Assembly (NCBI RefSeq): GCF_041245805.1
Contig: NZ_CP162490.1
Coordinates: forward strand, 1,031,001 to 1,095,000
Reading direction: 5' to 3'
Length of the DNA: 64,000 nt
Origin: Xanthomonas sp. DAR 34887
Lineage (GTDB): Bacteria > Pseudomonadota > Gammaproteobacteria > Xanthomonadales > Xanthomonadaceae
The notes below the pieces were generated by a model. That model was given only the letters and a program-made list of their open reading frames with translations, searched no databases and had not been told where the DNA came from. Positions within the stretch are counted from its first letter, which is position 1; each line of letters opens with the position of its first letter. The position numbers were made by a program, and so were the translations under genes. Shown piece by piece: positions 44,873 through 56,712 of this stretch.

Positions 44873-47212
44873 ATGTCCTCACCATCTTCCGCCACGCCGC
44901 TGCTTCCGGACCGGTTGCAGGTCGGCGATTGCCTGGTGCTGCTGTCGCTGCGCGAAGTGCATGCGCCGCGCGCGCGGCGGCCGCAGCGGCTCACGCCCAA
45001 GGCGATGGGCGTGCTGCGCGCGCTGCTGGCGCAGCCAGGGCAGGTGGTGGAGCGCGAGACCTTGCTGGCCCAGGTGTGGCCGGACACGCAGCCGACCAAC
45101 GATGTGGTGACCCAGGCCATCACCCAGCTGCGCAAGGCGTTCGCTGCCGGTGTGAAGGGCGATGCGCCGCCCTACATCGAGACCCTGGCCAAGACCGGCT
45201 ATCGCCTGGTGGCGCCGGTGCAGGCGCTGGCGGAGGTGGATGCCGCTGCGCCAGCGGCCGCTGCGGCGACGAACGAGCAGCCGCGGGCCGATGCCGACAT
45301 CGCCGCGCCGGCGCTCGCCGACGCCGCGCCGTTGCCGGCCGCGGTTGCGCCTGTGCCGCCGCCGCGCCGCTGGCAGGCGGTGCTGGCGGCCGCCGCGGGC
45401 GCGAGCCTGATGTTGCTGGCGATGCTGATCTGGTGGCTGCCGCAGCGGGGCCAGGACGCGGCCGGCAGCGAGCAGGAGCGGGTGATCGGCAGCCCGGAGC
45501 GGCCGTACCGCCTGATCACCACGATGCCGGGCTTCGAACTGGAGCCGGTGTTGTCGCCGGATGGCGCGCAGGTGGCCTATGCCGCGGGAATCGAGGGCCG
45601 TGCGGGGACGCAACTGCTGGTGCAGGCGACCGGCCGTGCGGCTGGCAGCGTGCCGCCGCGCTCGCTCGGCGTGCCGGGCAAGGGCTATTCCGATCGCCTG
45701 CCGGCCTGGTCGCCCGATGGCCGCCGCATCGCCTTCGCCCGGCTGGGGCCGGAGGGGGAATGCCAGGTGCTGCTGGTGGCTGCCGACAAGCCCGGCGTCG
45801 CGCGCGAAGCGACCCGCTGCGACGGCACCGAGCTGCTCAGTTTCGACTGGACGCCGGACGGGCGCGGCCTGCTGTTCGGCAGCATGACCGGGCGCCAGCC
45901 CAACCGCGGGATCCGCGTGCTGGATCTGGCCAGCGGCCACTGGCGCGCGCTGCCCTACACGCTCGCGGCGGGCGATTTCGACTACGCGCCGCGGTATTCG
46001 CCCGATGGCCGGTGGATCGCGTTCGTGCGCAACCCGCAGTTGGGCGGGCTGTGGCGGATGCCGGCCGGCGGCGGCCGCGCCGAGCCGCTGACCCGGGAGC
46101 TTGCCGAGATCCGTGGCTGGGACTGGACCCAGGACAGCCGCGGGCTGGTGTTCGGGCGCAGGGTCGACAGCGAGACGCGCCTGTACCGGCTGGATACCGC
46201 CTCGCGACGCCTGCGCGACCTGAACCTGGGCGACGCGCAGTCGCCGACCCTGTCGCGCGACGGCGAGCGGCTCGCCTTCGTGCACCGGCGCCCGCAGTTC
46301 GCGCTGTATCGCATCGCCGCCGCCGATCGCCATGGCAAGCGCGAGAGCCAGCGCCTGTTCGCCTCCACCGGGCGCGACAACCAGCCGGTAATCGCGCCCG
46401 ATGGCCGCCAGTTGGTGTTCACCTCCGACCGTTCCGGCAGCTTCGCGCTGTGGTGGGGCGATGTGACCCGGCCGCAGTCGCTGCGCATGATCGAAGGGTT
46501 GCGTCCGGAAACCGGGCAGCCGCCGGCCTGGTCGGCCGACAGCCAGTCGCTGCTGATCAACGGCCGCGATGCGCTGGGGCGTTCGCTGATCTACGAAGTG
46601 CGGCCGCAGTCGGGCAGCGTCGTGCCGTTGCCGTTGCCGGTGCCGTCCGGCGAGCCGCTGCAGGCCGCCTACACCGCCGATCCGGCGCAGTTGCTGGTGC
46701 TGCTCGGCGAGAACGGCCACACCCGTCTGCAGCTGTACGACCGGCGCAGCCTGCCGTGGCGGCGGCTGGCGGCGCTGGACGATGTCTCGCAACTGCGCGT
46801 GGACGCGGACAACGGCCGGGTGCTGTTCACCCGCCTGGCGCGCAGCGGCCTGTGGCGTGCCGACGCCACCCTGGACCCGGCCAGCGTGGCGGCGGTCGAC
46901 GCGGCGGTGCCGTCGCTGTGGCGCTACCGCACCTGGGCGCTCGGTGCGGACGGCGCCGTGCGCTACCTGTTCCCGACCGGCGAGTGCGCCAGCCGGCTGG
47001 CGCGGATCGGCGGCGGCCTCGGCGACAGCACGTGCCTGGACCGCGACCGGCTCAGTTCGGTCAGCGGCTTCAGCATCGACCGGCGCAGCGGCGACGTGTA
47101 TGCGTCGCTGGCGGTGGAGGACGGCAGCGACATCGGCTTCATGCGCATGCCCGAGAGCACCGGCTGGTTCTCGGTGATTGCTTCCAAGTGGTTGATGAAC
47201 AAGGGGAAGTGA
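44873..47212 (+). CDS. CadC/ToxR-like transmembrane regulator with periplasmic PD40 propeller
   Basis: A 779-aa protein. An N-terminal OmpR-type winged helix (about 15-115; LTPKAMGVLRALLAQPGQVV, TQAITQLRKAFAAG, YIETLAKTGYRLVAPV) precedes an Ala/Pro linker and one transmembrane helix (about 166-190). A large periplasmic part carries TolB-like PD40 repeats (VLSPDGAQVAYAAG, WSPDGRRIAFAR, YSPDGRWIAFVR, IAPDGRQLVFTSDRSG). It binds DNA from the membrane and probably senses a ligand outside. An AraC gene and a TonB-dependent receptor follow in the same direction, suggesting a nutrient-responsive uptake locus. Confidence 0.87.
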   Translation: MSSPSSATPLLPDRLQVGDCLVLLSLREVHAPRARRPQRLTPKAMGVLRALLAQPGQVVERETLLAQVWPDTQPTNDVVTQAITQLRKAFAAGVKGDAPPYIETLAKTGYRLVAPVQALAEVDAAAPAAAAATNEQPRADADIAAPALADAAPLPAAVAPVPPPRRWQAVLAAAAGASLMLLAMLIWWLPQRGQDAAGSEQERVIGSPERPYRLITTMPGFELEPVLSPDGAQVAYAAGIEGRAGTQLLVQATGRAAGSVPPRSLGVPGKGYSDRLPAWSPDGRRIAFARLGPEGECQVLLVAADKPGVAREATRCDGTELLSFDWTPDGRGLLFGSMTGRQPNRGIRVLDLASGHWRALPYTLAAGDFDYAPRYSPDGRWIAFVRNPQLGGLWRMPAGGGRAEPLTRELAEIRGWDWTQDSRGLVFGRRVDSETRLYRLDTASRRLRDLNLGDAQSPTLSRDGERLAFVHRRPQFALYRIAAADRHGKRESQRLFASTGRDNQPVIAPDGRQLVFTSDRSGSFALWWGDVTRPQSLRMIEGLRPETGQPPAWSADSQSLLINGRDALGRSLIYEVRPQSGSVVPLPLPVPSGEPLQAAYTADPAQLLVLLGENGHTRLQLYDRRSLPWRRLAALDDVSQLRVDADNGRVLFTRLARSGLWRADATLDPASVAAVDAAVPSLWRYRTWALGADGAVRYLFPTGECASRLARIGGGLGDSTCLDRDRLSSVSGFSIDRRSGDVYASLAVEDGSDIGFMRMPESTGWFSVIASKWLMNKGK

Positions 47213-47333
47213 GCTTCGTAAGTTGTTCGTGACGGCTTCGTGCCGATTTCGGACAAATATCGCCACATCGTCCTGACCTTGCCGCCACATCCGGCAAGAC
47301 TGCGCGCCTGTTCAAGCAAAGCGGGTGCAGCGG

Positions 47334-48230
47334 ATGCGACAAGTCTTCATGGCCGATCGTGGGCAGCAACGGATCCTGGACAACGAGGACGCGCCGGCCG
47401 GCTCGGCCTGCCTGGGCGCGGCGCGCCTGGGTAGCCTGCAGGCCTCGGCCACCGCGTTCACGGTCTGGATCCAACTGCGCGGCAGCGCCTGGATCGAAGC
47501 CAAGGAAGGCCGCTTCGAACTGCAGCGCGGCCAGTGGCTGGCCTTGGAGCGCGATTCGCGTCCGCTGGTGCAGGCCGATCGCGACGGCTTGTGCATCGGG
47601 CTCAGTCTGGACGCCGATGCGCTGAAGGCGCTGGGACGGATGGCCGATGCGACCCTGTACGCCGGCCGCGGCGTGCTGCCGCCGCGCGAGGCGCGGATCG
47701 CGCTGCGGCTGTGGCGGCAGGCGGCCGCGCGGCCGGGCGATGTGCTGGCGATGCGTCCGGTGCTGTTGCACCTGGCCTCGATGCAGGGCGAGCTGTCGCA
47801 CCGTGTGCAGCGCTGCCCGGGGCGTTCGCGGGTGCGCAAGCGCCAGGTGTTCGGACGCATGCAGCGCGCGCATCTGTATCTGGAAGGGCACCGCGACCGC
47901 GTGGTGCGGATCAGCGAACTGGCCGAGCTGACCAACTTCTCCAGCTGGTACCTGTCCAAGACCTTCCAGAGCCTGTACGAGGAAAGCCCGCAGGCGCTGT
48001 CGGCGCGCCTGCGCCTGGAACGCGCCGCGGACCTGCTGCGCGAGACGCCGATGATGATCGGCGAGGTCGCCGCGGCCAGCGGCTTCGACAATTGCTGCAG
48101 CTTCGCCCGTGCTTTCCGTGCGCGCTTCGGCGTGTCCGCTTCGCAATATCGGCAGGCGGCCACGGTGCCGCCAGAGTCGGCAAAGTCTGCGAACGGCCGC
48201 GGCAAAGCGCCGGTGCTCACCGGAACGTAA
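47334..48230 (+). CDS. AraC-family transcriptional regulator
   Basis: A 298-aa protein. The N-terminal half is a divergent cupin-like sensor (TVWIQLRGSAWIEAKEGRFE, LQRGQWLALERDSRPLVQAD). The C-terminal half holds two helix-turn-helix motifs (RISELAELTNFSSWYLSKTF and IGEVAAASGFDNCCSFARAF) followed by RARFGVSASQYR. It is only 49 bp upstream of the TonB-dependent receptor, the likely target. Starts at GTG 47325, ATG 47334 or ATG 47349 are all possible. The sensed compound is unknown. Confidence 0.88.
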   Translation: MRQVFMADRGQQRILDNEDAPAGSACLGAARLGSLQASATAFTVWIQLRGSAWIEAKEGRFELQRGQWLALERDSRPLVQADRDGLCIGLSLDADALKALGRMADATLYAGRGVLPPREARIALRLWRQAAARPGDVLAMRPVLLHLASMQGELSHRVQRCPGRSRVRKRQVFGRMQRAHLYLEGHRDRVVRISELAELTNFSSWYLSKTFQSLYEESPQALSARLRLERAADLLRETPMMIGEVAAASGFDNCCSFARAFRARFGVSASQYRQAATVPPESAKSANGRGKAPVLTGT

Positions 48231-48279
48231 CGTGCCGAGGGCGCTTAACACGCCCCTAACGTTACCCCTGGAGAGATGA

Positions 48280-51132
48280 ATGAACCTTCGCACTTCCGCA
48301 GTGCGGCTGGGCCTGTTGCCCGCCAGCATCGCGATCGCGTTGACGCCGGCCATGGCCGGCGCGCAAGAATCCGCCGCGTCGACCACCACCCTGGATCGCA
48401 TCGAGATCACCGGCTCGCGCATTCGCAGCGCCGATGTCGAGACGCAGCAGCCGATCCTGACCCTGGATCGCCAGGCGCTTGAGCGCCAGGGCTACACGTC
48501 GGTCGCCGACGTGCTGCAGAACCTGACCTCGGCCGGTTCCCCGGCCATCTCGCGCGCCGACGCACTGGCTTCTGGCGAGAACGTCGGCGGCTACTACGTG
48601 GATCTGCGCAATCTGGGCGCCGAGCGTACCCTGGTGCTGGTGAACGGCAAGCGCCTGGGCGCAACCACCTCGGGTCTGCAGGACCTCAGCCAGATTCCGA
48701 TGTCCGCGATCGAGCGTATCGAAGTGCTGAAGGACGGCGCCTCGTCGATCTACGGCTCCGACGCCATCGCCGGCGTCGTCAACGTCATCACCCGCAAGCG
48801 CTTCGACGGCGCCGAGGCCTCGGTCGAGTACGGCCAGTTCGGCCAGGGCGACGGCGAGACCTCGCAGTACTCCTTGACCATCGGCTCGCAGGGCGAGCGC
48901 GGCGGCGTGACCCTGAGCGCCGAGTACTCCAAGCAGGATCCGGTGTTCGCCAAGAACCGCTGGTTCAGCCGCGACGGCAGCCGCGGTCCGAACTCGACCC
49001 CGGGCAGCTGGAGCCCGATCAGCCAGAATGGCTCCTGGTGCAACCCGCTCCAGGTCGACTGCACCGATCCCAGCGTGGCGGTGTGGCAGACCCTGAATCC
49101 GGGCGGCAACCCGAACAACCCGGCCGACTACCATCCGCTGACGGCCGCCGAGCGCGCCAACTCGAACCAGCAGATGATGTTGCAGACCGGCATCGAGCGT
49201 AAGTCGGTGTTCGCCAACGCGAACTACGACCTGACCGACGCGATCGTGTTCAACGCCGACATGCTCTACAACGAGCGCACCACCGACCAGCAGATCGCCG
49301 GCTACCCGTACCAGTCCGCGTCCTTCGACACGCCGCTGTCGGGCGACAGCGCGTTCAACCCGATCGGGCAGGACGTCGATTTCCGCCGCCGTCTGTGGGA
49401 AGTGCCGCGCACCACCGAGAGCAAGCTGAAGACCACGCGCTTCGCGCCGACCGTCAGCGGCTACTTCGAATTCGCCGGCAAGACCTGGGACTGGGACGTC
49501 GGCGCGCTGTGGAACCGCAACGAGAGCACCAAGACCGGTCACGGCGACATGAGCCTGATCGCCTCGCGTCAGGCGCTGGGTTCGTCCTTCATCAACGCCA
49601 ACGGCGTCGCCCAGTGCGGCACCGCTGCCGCGCCGGTGTCGCTGAGCAACTGCCGTCCGTGGAACCCGCTGCTGCCCTACGGCGTCGCCGGCCCGGGCTC
49701 GCTGGCCGACCCGGACACCCAGGCCTTCCTGTTCCCGTACTTCACCGACACCGGCCTGACCAAGACCACCAGCTACACCGCGAACCTGAGCGGCACGCTG
49801 GCGACCCTGCCGGCCGGCGATCTGGGCATCGCGGTGGGTTACGAGCACCGCAAGGAAGAAGGCCGCTTCTCGCCGGACGCGTTCGCGCAGTCGGGTGAGA
49901 GCACCGGTCTGGGCGCCAAGACCACCGCCGGCAACTACAAGCTGGACGAGTTCTACCTCGAGTTGAACGTGCCGATCCTGCGCGACATGGCGTTCGCCAA
50001 GGAACTGACGATCAATGCCGCCAGCCGCTATTCGGACTACAGCAACTTCGGCGACACCGTCAATTCCAAGTTCGGCTTCACCTGGAAGCCGATCGACGAG
50101 CTGCTGGTCCGCGGCACCTACGCCGAAGGCTTCCGGGCGCCGACCATCAACGATCTGTACGGCGGCCTGAGCAGCAGCTTCGAGTCGTATGTCGATCCGT
50201 GCGGCGTGGGCGCTCCGAACAGCGTCAACGGCAACGCGGCGTGCACCGGGGCCGGCGTGCCGATCGGCTACACCCAGCTGGGCCAGGGTTACGTCCCGTG
50301 CACGACCTATCCGTGCCAGACCCCCGACGAGTTCATCAGCGGCGCCAACCCGAACCTGAAGCCGGAAACCTCCACCAGCAAGACCGCGGGTCTGGTGTGG
50401 AGCCCGCGCTGGGTGCAGGGCCTGGACATCTCGCTGGATTGGTACCGCTACGAGATCAAGGACATGATCATCTCCGATAGCGTGGACCGCATCCTGCGCG
50501 ACTGCTACGTGCTGGGCGACGCCTCGCGCTGCGCGGGCGTGACGCGTGCGGCCGACGGCCACATCTCGGCGATGACCTACGGCGTGGCCAATCTCGGCCA
50601 GATGGAAACCGAAGGCTACGATCTGGGCGTGAAGTACCGTCTGCCGGAAATGGGCATCGGCAACATCCTGATCGACTGGCAGACCAGCTACGTCAGCAAG
50701 TACGACGAAGCGGGCCAGAACGGCGCCGGCGACAACATCATGATCGGCCGCGTCGGCGAGCCGGGCATCTTCCGCGTGCGCTCCAACCTGGGCGTGAACT
50801 GGTCGATGGGCGACTTCGGTGTGAACTACACCCTGCGCTACTACTCGGGCATGAAGGAAAGCTGCATTTCTCTGGCACAGGACTACTGCGACGCGCCGGA
50901 CCATTTCGCCAACGGCGAATCCGATCCGCTGCGTCACACCGGCTCCAACACCTTCCACGACCTGCAGGTCAACTGGAAGGCGCCGTGGGATGCGACGATC
51001 GCCATCGGCGCGAACAACGTGTTCGATCACCGCGGTCCGCTGATGTACTCGGCACCGGATAGCGCATTCGCCTACTACGGCGGCTTCGATATCGGTCGCT
51101 ACATGTACATGAAGTACACCCAGCGCTTCTGA
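48280..51132 (+). CDS. TonB-dependent outer-membrane receptor
   Basis: A 950-aa protein with a signal peptide (SIAIALTPAMAGAQE). A TonB-box/plug region follows (TTLDRIEITGSRIRSADVET, ADVLQNLTS, LVLVNGKRLGATTSGLQDLS, IERIEVLKDGASSIYGSDAI AGVVNVIT), then a 22-stranded barrel ending in aromatic YMKYTQRF. Paired cysteines in extracellular loops (for example DPCGVGAPNSVNGNAACTGA) are typical of large Xanthomonas receptors. It imports an unidentified ligand (iron chelate, saccharide or peptide) using TonB energy. GGAGAGATGA lies before the ATG. The short leader contains CGTAACG (48226-48232) and TAACGTTA (48258-48265), possible AraC-type sites. Confidence 0.93.
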   Translation: MNLRTSAVRLGLLPASIAIALTPAMAGAQESAASTTTLDRIEITGSRIRSADVETQQPILTLDRQALERQGYTSVADVLQNLTSAGSPAISRADALASGENVGGYYVDLRNLGAERTLVLVNGKRLGATTSGLQDLSQIPMSAIERIEVLKDGASSIYGSDAIAGVVNVITRKRFDGAEASVEYGQFGQGDGETSQYSLTIGSQGERGGVTLSAEYSKQDPVFAKNRWFSRDGSRGPNSTPGSWSPISQNGSWCNPLQVDCTDPSVAVWQTLNPGGNPNNPADYHPLTAAERANSNQQMMLQTGIERKSVFANANYDLTDAIVFNADMLYNERTTDQQIAGYPYQSASFDTPLSGDSAFNPIGQDVDFRRRLWEVPRTTESKLKTTRFAPTVSGYFEFAGKTWDWDVGALWNRNESTKTGHGDMSLIASRQALGSSFINANGVAQCGTAAAPVSLSNCRPWNPLLPYGVAGPGSLADPDTQAFLFPYFTDTGLTKTTSYTANLSGTLATLPAGDLGIAVGYEHRKEEGRFSPDAFAQSGESTGLGAKTTAGNYKLDEFYLELNVPILRDMAFAKELTINAASRYSDYSNFGDTVNSKFGFTWKPIDELLVRGTYAEGFRAPTINDLYGGLSSSFESYVDPCGVGAPNSVNGNAACTGAGVPIGYTQLGQGYVPCTTYPCQTPDEFISGANPNLKPETSTSKTAGLVWSPRWVQGLDISLDWYRYEIKDMIISDSVDRILRDCYVLGDASRCAGVTRAADGHISAMTYGVANLGQMETEGYDLGVKYRLPEMGIGNILIDWQTSYVSKYDEAGQNGAGDNIMIGRVGEPGIFRVRSNLGVNWSMGDFGVNYTLRYYSGMKESCISLAQDYCDAPDHFANGESDPLRHTGSNTFHDLQVNWKAPWDATIAIGANNVFDHRGPLMYSAPDSAFAYYGGFDIGRYMYMKYTQRF

Positions 51133-51156
51133 TCCACCGACGTTTGAGCAAAAAGA

Positions 51157-51184
51157 AGACGGGCCGCAAGGCCCGTCTTTTTTT
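51157..51184 (+). terminator. Rho-independent terminator of the TonB-dependent receptor
   Basis: A perfect 9-bp stem AGACGGGCC/GGCCCGTCT around GCAA, followed by seven Ts, lies 24 bp after the stop codon. Confidence 0.95.
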
Positions 51185-51260
51185 GTGCGGTTTGCGCGAG
51201 CGAGGCAGCGGCAGTCGCGAGGCAGTGCGTCCTGTGTGGGAGCGACTTCGGGGCAGCTTT

Positions 51261-51573
51261 AGTAGCTTCATTCCGGAAGCTGCGCGCTGCACGCTTCGTG
51301 TCGATGGCGAGTCGTTTTCCTGTCGCGGCTGAAGCCGCTCCTACAAGAGCACGGCGCGCATGTTGTAGGAGCGGCTTCAGCCGCGACAGAACGACGAAGT
51401 GGCCGCGATGTCAAGGTATCCATGAAAAAAGCAACCGCAACGCCACCGAGCCCACCGCCAATGCGCCTCTGCCACTTCATGGCATCTCGAATGCATCGAT
51501 GCCGAAACCTGCGCGCTGGCCATGCCGGCGTCTCGCAAGTGCGTCGACATGCTTTTTGGGAATTATTGAGGTG
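51261..51573. repeat. 313-bp dispersed repeat, copy 2
   Basis: This copy aligns with 35045-35357 over the same length. Its palindrome (51320-51346 with 51363-51389, 27 bp perfect) and the shared loop GAGCACGGCGCGCATG are conserved. The rest of the gap 51190-51878 holds a further half-palindrome (GAAGCCACTCCCACACATGG near 51580) but no convincing gene. Confidence 0.85.
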
Positions 51574-51878
51574 TTGAAGCCACTCCCACACATGGCAGCA
51601 GGAGTACCCGTGCTTATCGTCGCTGCAGCGGCGAAACGTGCTGGCGGCGGTGTCGCGCTCAGCGCGATCGAGGAGAGAAGCCGAGCGGCTCTTCCGCTTA
51701 TCGGCGCTTGCTGCGCTGCCGTAGGTGGCGGCGCTGAGGAAGGTACGGATGCCCGGAATCGGCGGCACCGCGCATGGCACTGCGCATCCATCGCTGCGAT
51801 CGCGATCGGCATGCGCGCCAAGGGAAGCCATTTCCCTGAACGTTCCCTGCGCCACGCGGGCGCAGCGCTGCCGCGGCG

Positions 51879-52994
51879 CTAGGCCGAGGTCAGCCCCATC
51901 AGGTTTTCCGCCTGCTCGCGCCAGGCCGGCAGCTTGTTCAGCGTGCCGGTCTTGGCCAGATAGTCCTCGTCGATGTCCGAGCCGCTAGCCAAGGCCATCG
52001 CCACGTGCACCGCGCCGGTGACCCAGAAGCTGCGGGTGCTGGAGCGCTGCGGCTCGCGGTGGAACGCCACCGCTTCGATGATCGGCATCGGCAGGCCCCA
52101 CAGGCCGAGCAGGTAGGCGCCCGCTTCGGCATGGCCGGGACGTTCGTCGTCGCCTTCTACGGCAGGCTCGCGCTCGTTGCGGACGCCTGGCAATAGCAGG
52201 CCGATATCGGCCAGCAGCGCGGCGGTCGCACCCAGTTCGGCGCTGGAGGATGGCAGCATCTTCGACGCCAGCTTCGACGCCAGCAGCGAGCGCTGCTGCA
52301 GCGCGTTGCGCTCGGCATTGGACAGCGCCTGCACCGAGAACACTTCGCTGGCCAGGACCAGGTCGCGCAAGGTGGCGATGCCCAGCCGCGTCACCGCGGT
52401 GCGCAGGTCGGAAATGGTGCGGCCGTTGGAGAAGTATGCCGAATTGCACAGCTGCAGCACCTTGGCCGCGATCGCCGGATCGGCCGAGACCAGCTTGGCC
52501 AGGTCGGCGGCGTTGCTGCCGTCGTCCTGTTCCAGCGCATGCATCAGGCTCAGGTACAGATGCGGCGGCGAGGGCAGCTTCTCGATGCGGCCGATGCTGG
52601 CGCGCAGCCTGGGATCGCCGAGCAGCTCCTGCAGTTCCTCGATGCTGGTGACCGCCTCGAGCAGCATTTCCGGCGCCAGCGGCAGCGGCAGGAAGCGATG
52701 CGCCACGCCGATGATGCGCGCCGGCGGTGCACGATTGCTCTGTTCGGCGTCGATCAGCGCGATGCGGATGGTCTCCGGGCTCAGCGTGCGGATCTGGCCG
52801 AGCAGGGTGGCCGTGGTCAGGTCGGGCAGCGCAGGCGCGGCAATTACCGCGTCCAGGTGCACGGTCGCGGCGGCGGCAATGGCGGCATTGCCGTCGGTCA
52901 CGGTCTGGACCTGCCAGTCCTCGCCCAATTCGCGGATGTATGCGGTGACTTCGGCCGGCAGGCTCGCCTCGTCGCCGACGAACAGGATACGCAA
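51879..52994 (-). CDS. HDOD-domain protein with degenerate receiver-like N-terminus
   Basis: About 371 aa. The first 120 residues have the pattern of a response-regulator receiver (LRILFVGDEASLPAEVTAYI, IRTLSPETIRIALIDAEQ), but the phosphorylatable Asp is not evident. The HDOD domain (about 150-340) shows LVSADPAIAAKVLQLCNSAY and TAVTRLGIATLRDLVLASEV, then AELGATAALLADIGLLLPGV. HDOD lacks the metal residues of true HD-GYP hydrolases and acts in signalling or scaffolding. I prefer the TTG start at 52994, preceded by GGGGGG; a GTG and an ATG further up are alternatives. ppa is upstream on the same strand. Confidence 0.82.
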   Translation of the reverse strand: MRILFVGDEASLPAEVTAYIRELGEDWQVQTVTDGNAAIAAAATVHLDAVIAAPALPDLTTATLLGQIRTLSPETIRIALIDAEQSNRAPPARIIGVAHRFLPLPLAPEMLLEAVTSIEELQELLGDPRLRASIGRIEKLPSPPHLYLSLMHALEQDDGSNAADLAKLVSADPAIAAKVLQLCNSAYFSNGRTISDLRTAVTRLGIATLRDLVLASEVFSVQALSNAERNALQQRSLLASKLASKMLPSSSAELGATAALLADIGLLLPGVRNEREPAVEGDDERPGHAEAGAYLLGLWGLPMPIIEAVAFHREPQRSSTRSFWVTGAVHVAMALASGSDIDEDYLAKTGTLNKLPAWREQAENLMGLTSA

Positions 52995-53155
52995 GAGACT
53001 ACCCCCCAAGAGGAGCCGGTTCACGCTCGACCGGCCCGGACATTCGTTCAGCAATGTACTCTAAACCCGGGAATACGGCAGCGTCCGTATTCGTAAAACG
53101 TGAAGCGAGTCAGCCGCGGCGGCGATCCCCCGCCGCCGCGTCGGTTTTCGTGGGG

Positions 53156-53689
53156 TCAGCCGCCGGCCTTGTAGCGCTCGACCGCGTCCAGCAGGATCTG
53201 CTTGGCCTCGGCGGCGTTGCCCCAGCCATCCAGCTTGACCCACTTGCCCTTCTCCAGATCCTTGTAGTGCTCGAAGAAGTGGCCGATGCGCTCCATCCAG
53301 TGGCCCGACACCTGGGCGATGTCCTCGATGTGGCCATAGCCCTCGAACACCTTGGCCACCGGCACCGCCAGGATCTTCTCGTCGCTGCCGGCCTCGTCGC
53401 TCATCTTGAGCACGCCGACCGGGCGGCAACGCACCACGCAGCCCGGCACCAGCGGCAACGGCAGCACCACCAGCACGTCGGCCGGGTCGCCGTCGCCGCA
53501 CAGGGTGTTGGGCACATAGCCGTAATTGCAGGGATAACGCATCGGCGTGGACAGGATGCGGTCGACGAAGATCGCGCCGCTGGCCTTGTCCACTTCGTAC
53601 TTGACCGGCTCCGAATCCTTGGGGATTTCGATGACGACGTTGATTTCTTCCGGGAGATTCTTGCCGGAGGTGACCAGTTCCAGACCCAT
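53156..53689 (-). CDS. ppa: Inorganic pyrophosphatase (family I, soluble)
   Basis: A 177-aa enzyme that hydrolyses pyrophosphate to two phosphates with Mg2+, pulling biosynthetic reactions forward. The active site is intact: EIPKDSEPVKYEVDKASG, RYPCNYGYVPNTLCGDGDPA with the metal-binding aspartates, DVLVVLPLPLVPGCVVRCRP and HFFEHYKDLEKGKWVKLDGW. It precedes the HDOD gene (161 bp) and lies 739 bp from the end of hppA, another PPi enzyme. Confidence 0.97.
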   Translation of the reverse strand: MGLELVTSGKNLPEEINVVIEIPKDSEPVKYEVDKASGAIFVDRILSTPMRYPCNYGYVPNTLCGDGDPADVLVVLPLPLVPGCVVRCRPVGVLKMSDEAGSDEKILAVPVAKVFEGYGHIEDIAQVSGHWMERIGHFFEHYKDLEKGKWVKLDGWGNAAEAKQILLDAVERYKAGG

Positions 53690-53884
53690 GCGCTAGCTCC
53701 AGTGGAGTGGCTTCAAAAGAGGTCTGCATTCTAGTCGGTTGGCTGTTGCAATGCAGCGCGGGCGGCTCAGCCTATTCCTACAAGGCTTTCGGACTCCGTA
53801 CCGCTGCGCATGGGCGGGTTTCCGATAGTGCCCGGCCGGCTGCGGGGCGACGCTATGCGCACAGTCCACCCAAGGAGCAAGGCG

Positions 53885-54370
53885 ATGAAAGGAATCCCGT
53901 TGTTGGTCGGCGCGACGTTGGCGGGCGCGCTGCTGGTTGTCGGTGCGGCCCGGGCGCAGGCGCAGCAGGTCTATGTGGATGCGGTCGACTATCCCACCGC
54001 GGGCGCGGGCTGGGAGGCGTTCGACGACCTGGAGCGGCGGCTGGCCGAAGACTTCGACCAGAGTTGTGGCGACACCTTCTGCGAAGGCGAGTACAGCGAC
54101 TACCAGCCGCTGCGCTACCGCTGCTCGGTACGCCAGCGCGATGGCGCGATCGGCCAATGCGTGTGGACCTTCGGCGCCAGCGAGGCCAGCATCGACCCGG
54201 CCACCGGCCAGGTGCAGGTGGATGCGAAGCTGTGGCAATGCCCCACGCCGTTGCTGCCGCAGACCCGGCTGGTCGCGCTGTACCAGGCTCTGGCAGGAGA
54301 GCATCCGTTGTTCGCGCCGCTGCCGCACAGCGAGCGCAGCGTCAACGATGGGCTGATCGATTGCCTGTAG
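53885..54370 (+). CDS. Secreted hypothetical protein
   Basis: A 161-aa protein with a Sec signal (LLVGATLAGALLVVGAARAQ) and four mature cysteines in a CGDTFC-EGEYSDYQPLRYRC type arrangement, likely disulphide-bonded in the periplasm. The sequence is acidic, with YVDAVDYPTAGAGWEAFDDL and ASEASIDPATGQVQVDAKLW. I recognise no family. AAGGAG with eight-base spacing decides the ATG at 53885. It converges on hppA with a 57-bp gap. Confidence 0.7.
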   Translation: MKGIPLLVGATLAGALLVVGAARAQAQQVYVDAVDYPTAGAGWEAFDDLERRLAEDFDQSCGDTFCEGEYSDYQPLRYRCSVRQRDGAIGQCVWTFGASEASIDPATGQVQVDAKLWQCPTPLLPQTRLVALYQALAGEHPLFAPLPHSERSVNDGLIDCL

Positions 54371-54427
54371 TCGCGCTCGTGCGGCCCGGCGCCGGCGGAT
54401 CGCCAGCGCCGGTGCCGGGCGGTGCCG

Positions 54428-56455
<2,028 letters not shown>

Positions 56456-56712
56456 GACCCCTCCCAAGGATGTGGATGTCGCCCAAGCGGTGGGGCGTAC
56501 AGCGGGATCACACCGAAAGGAGCCTGAGGCATGCAACGACTCCGCGGCCGCAATGCGCCGGTGGTGCGTATCGCAATGTGCGACCTGGCCTGAACGCGCC
56601 GAGTATGCGCCCGGGTTCTGCGCATCGCCAGCACCAGGCGCCTGCGCTGTCTTGGCGCCGCGTTCAGTCGGCGCGTGGCAGCGTTGCGCATCGCTTTCAA
56701 GGAGCAAAGCCC

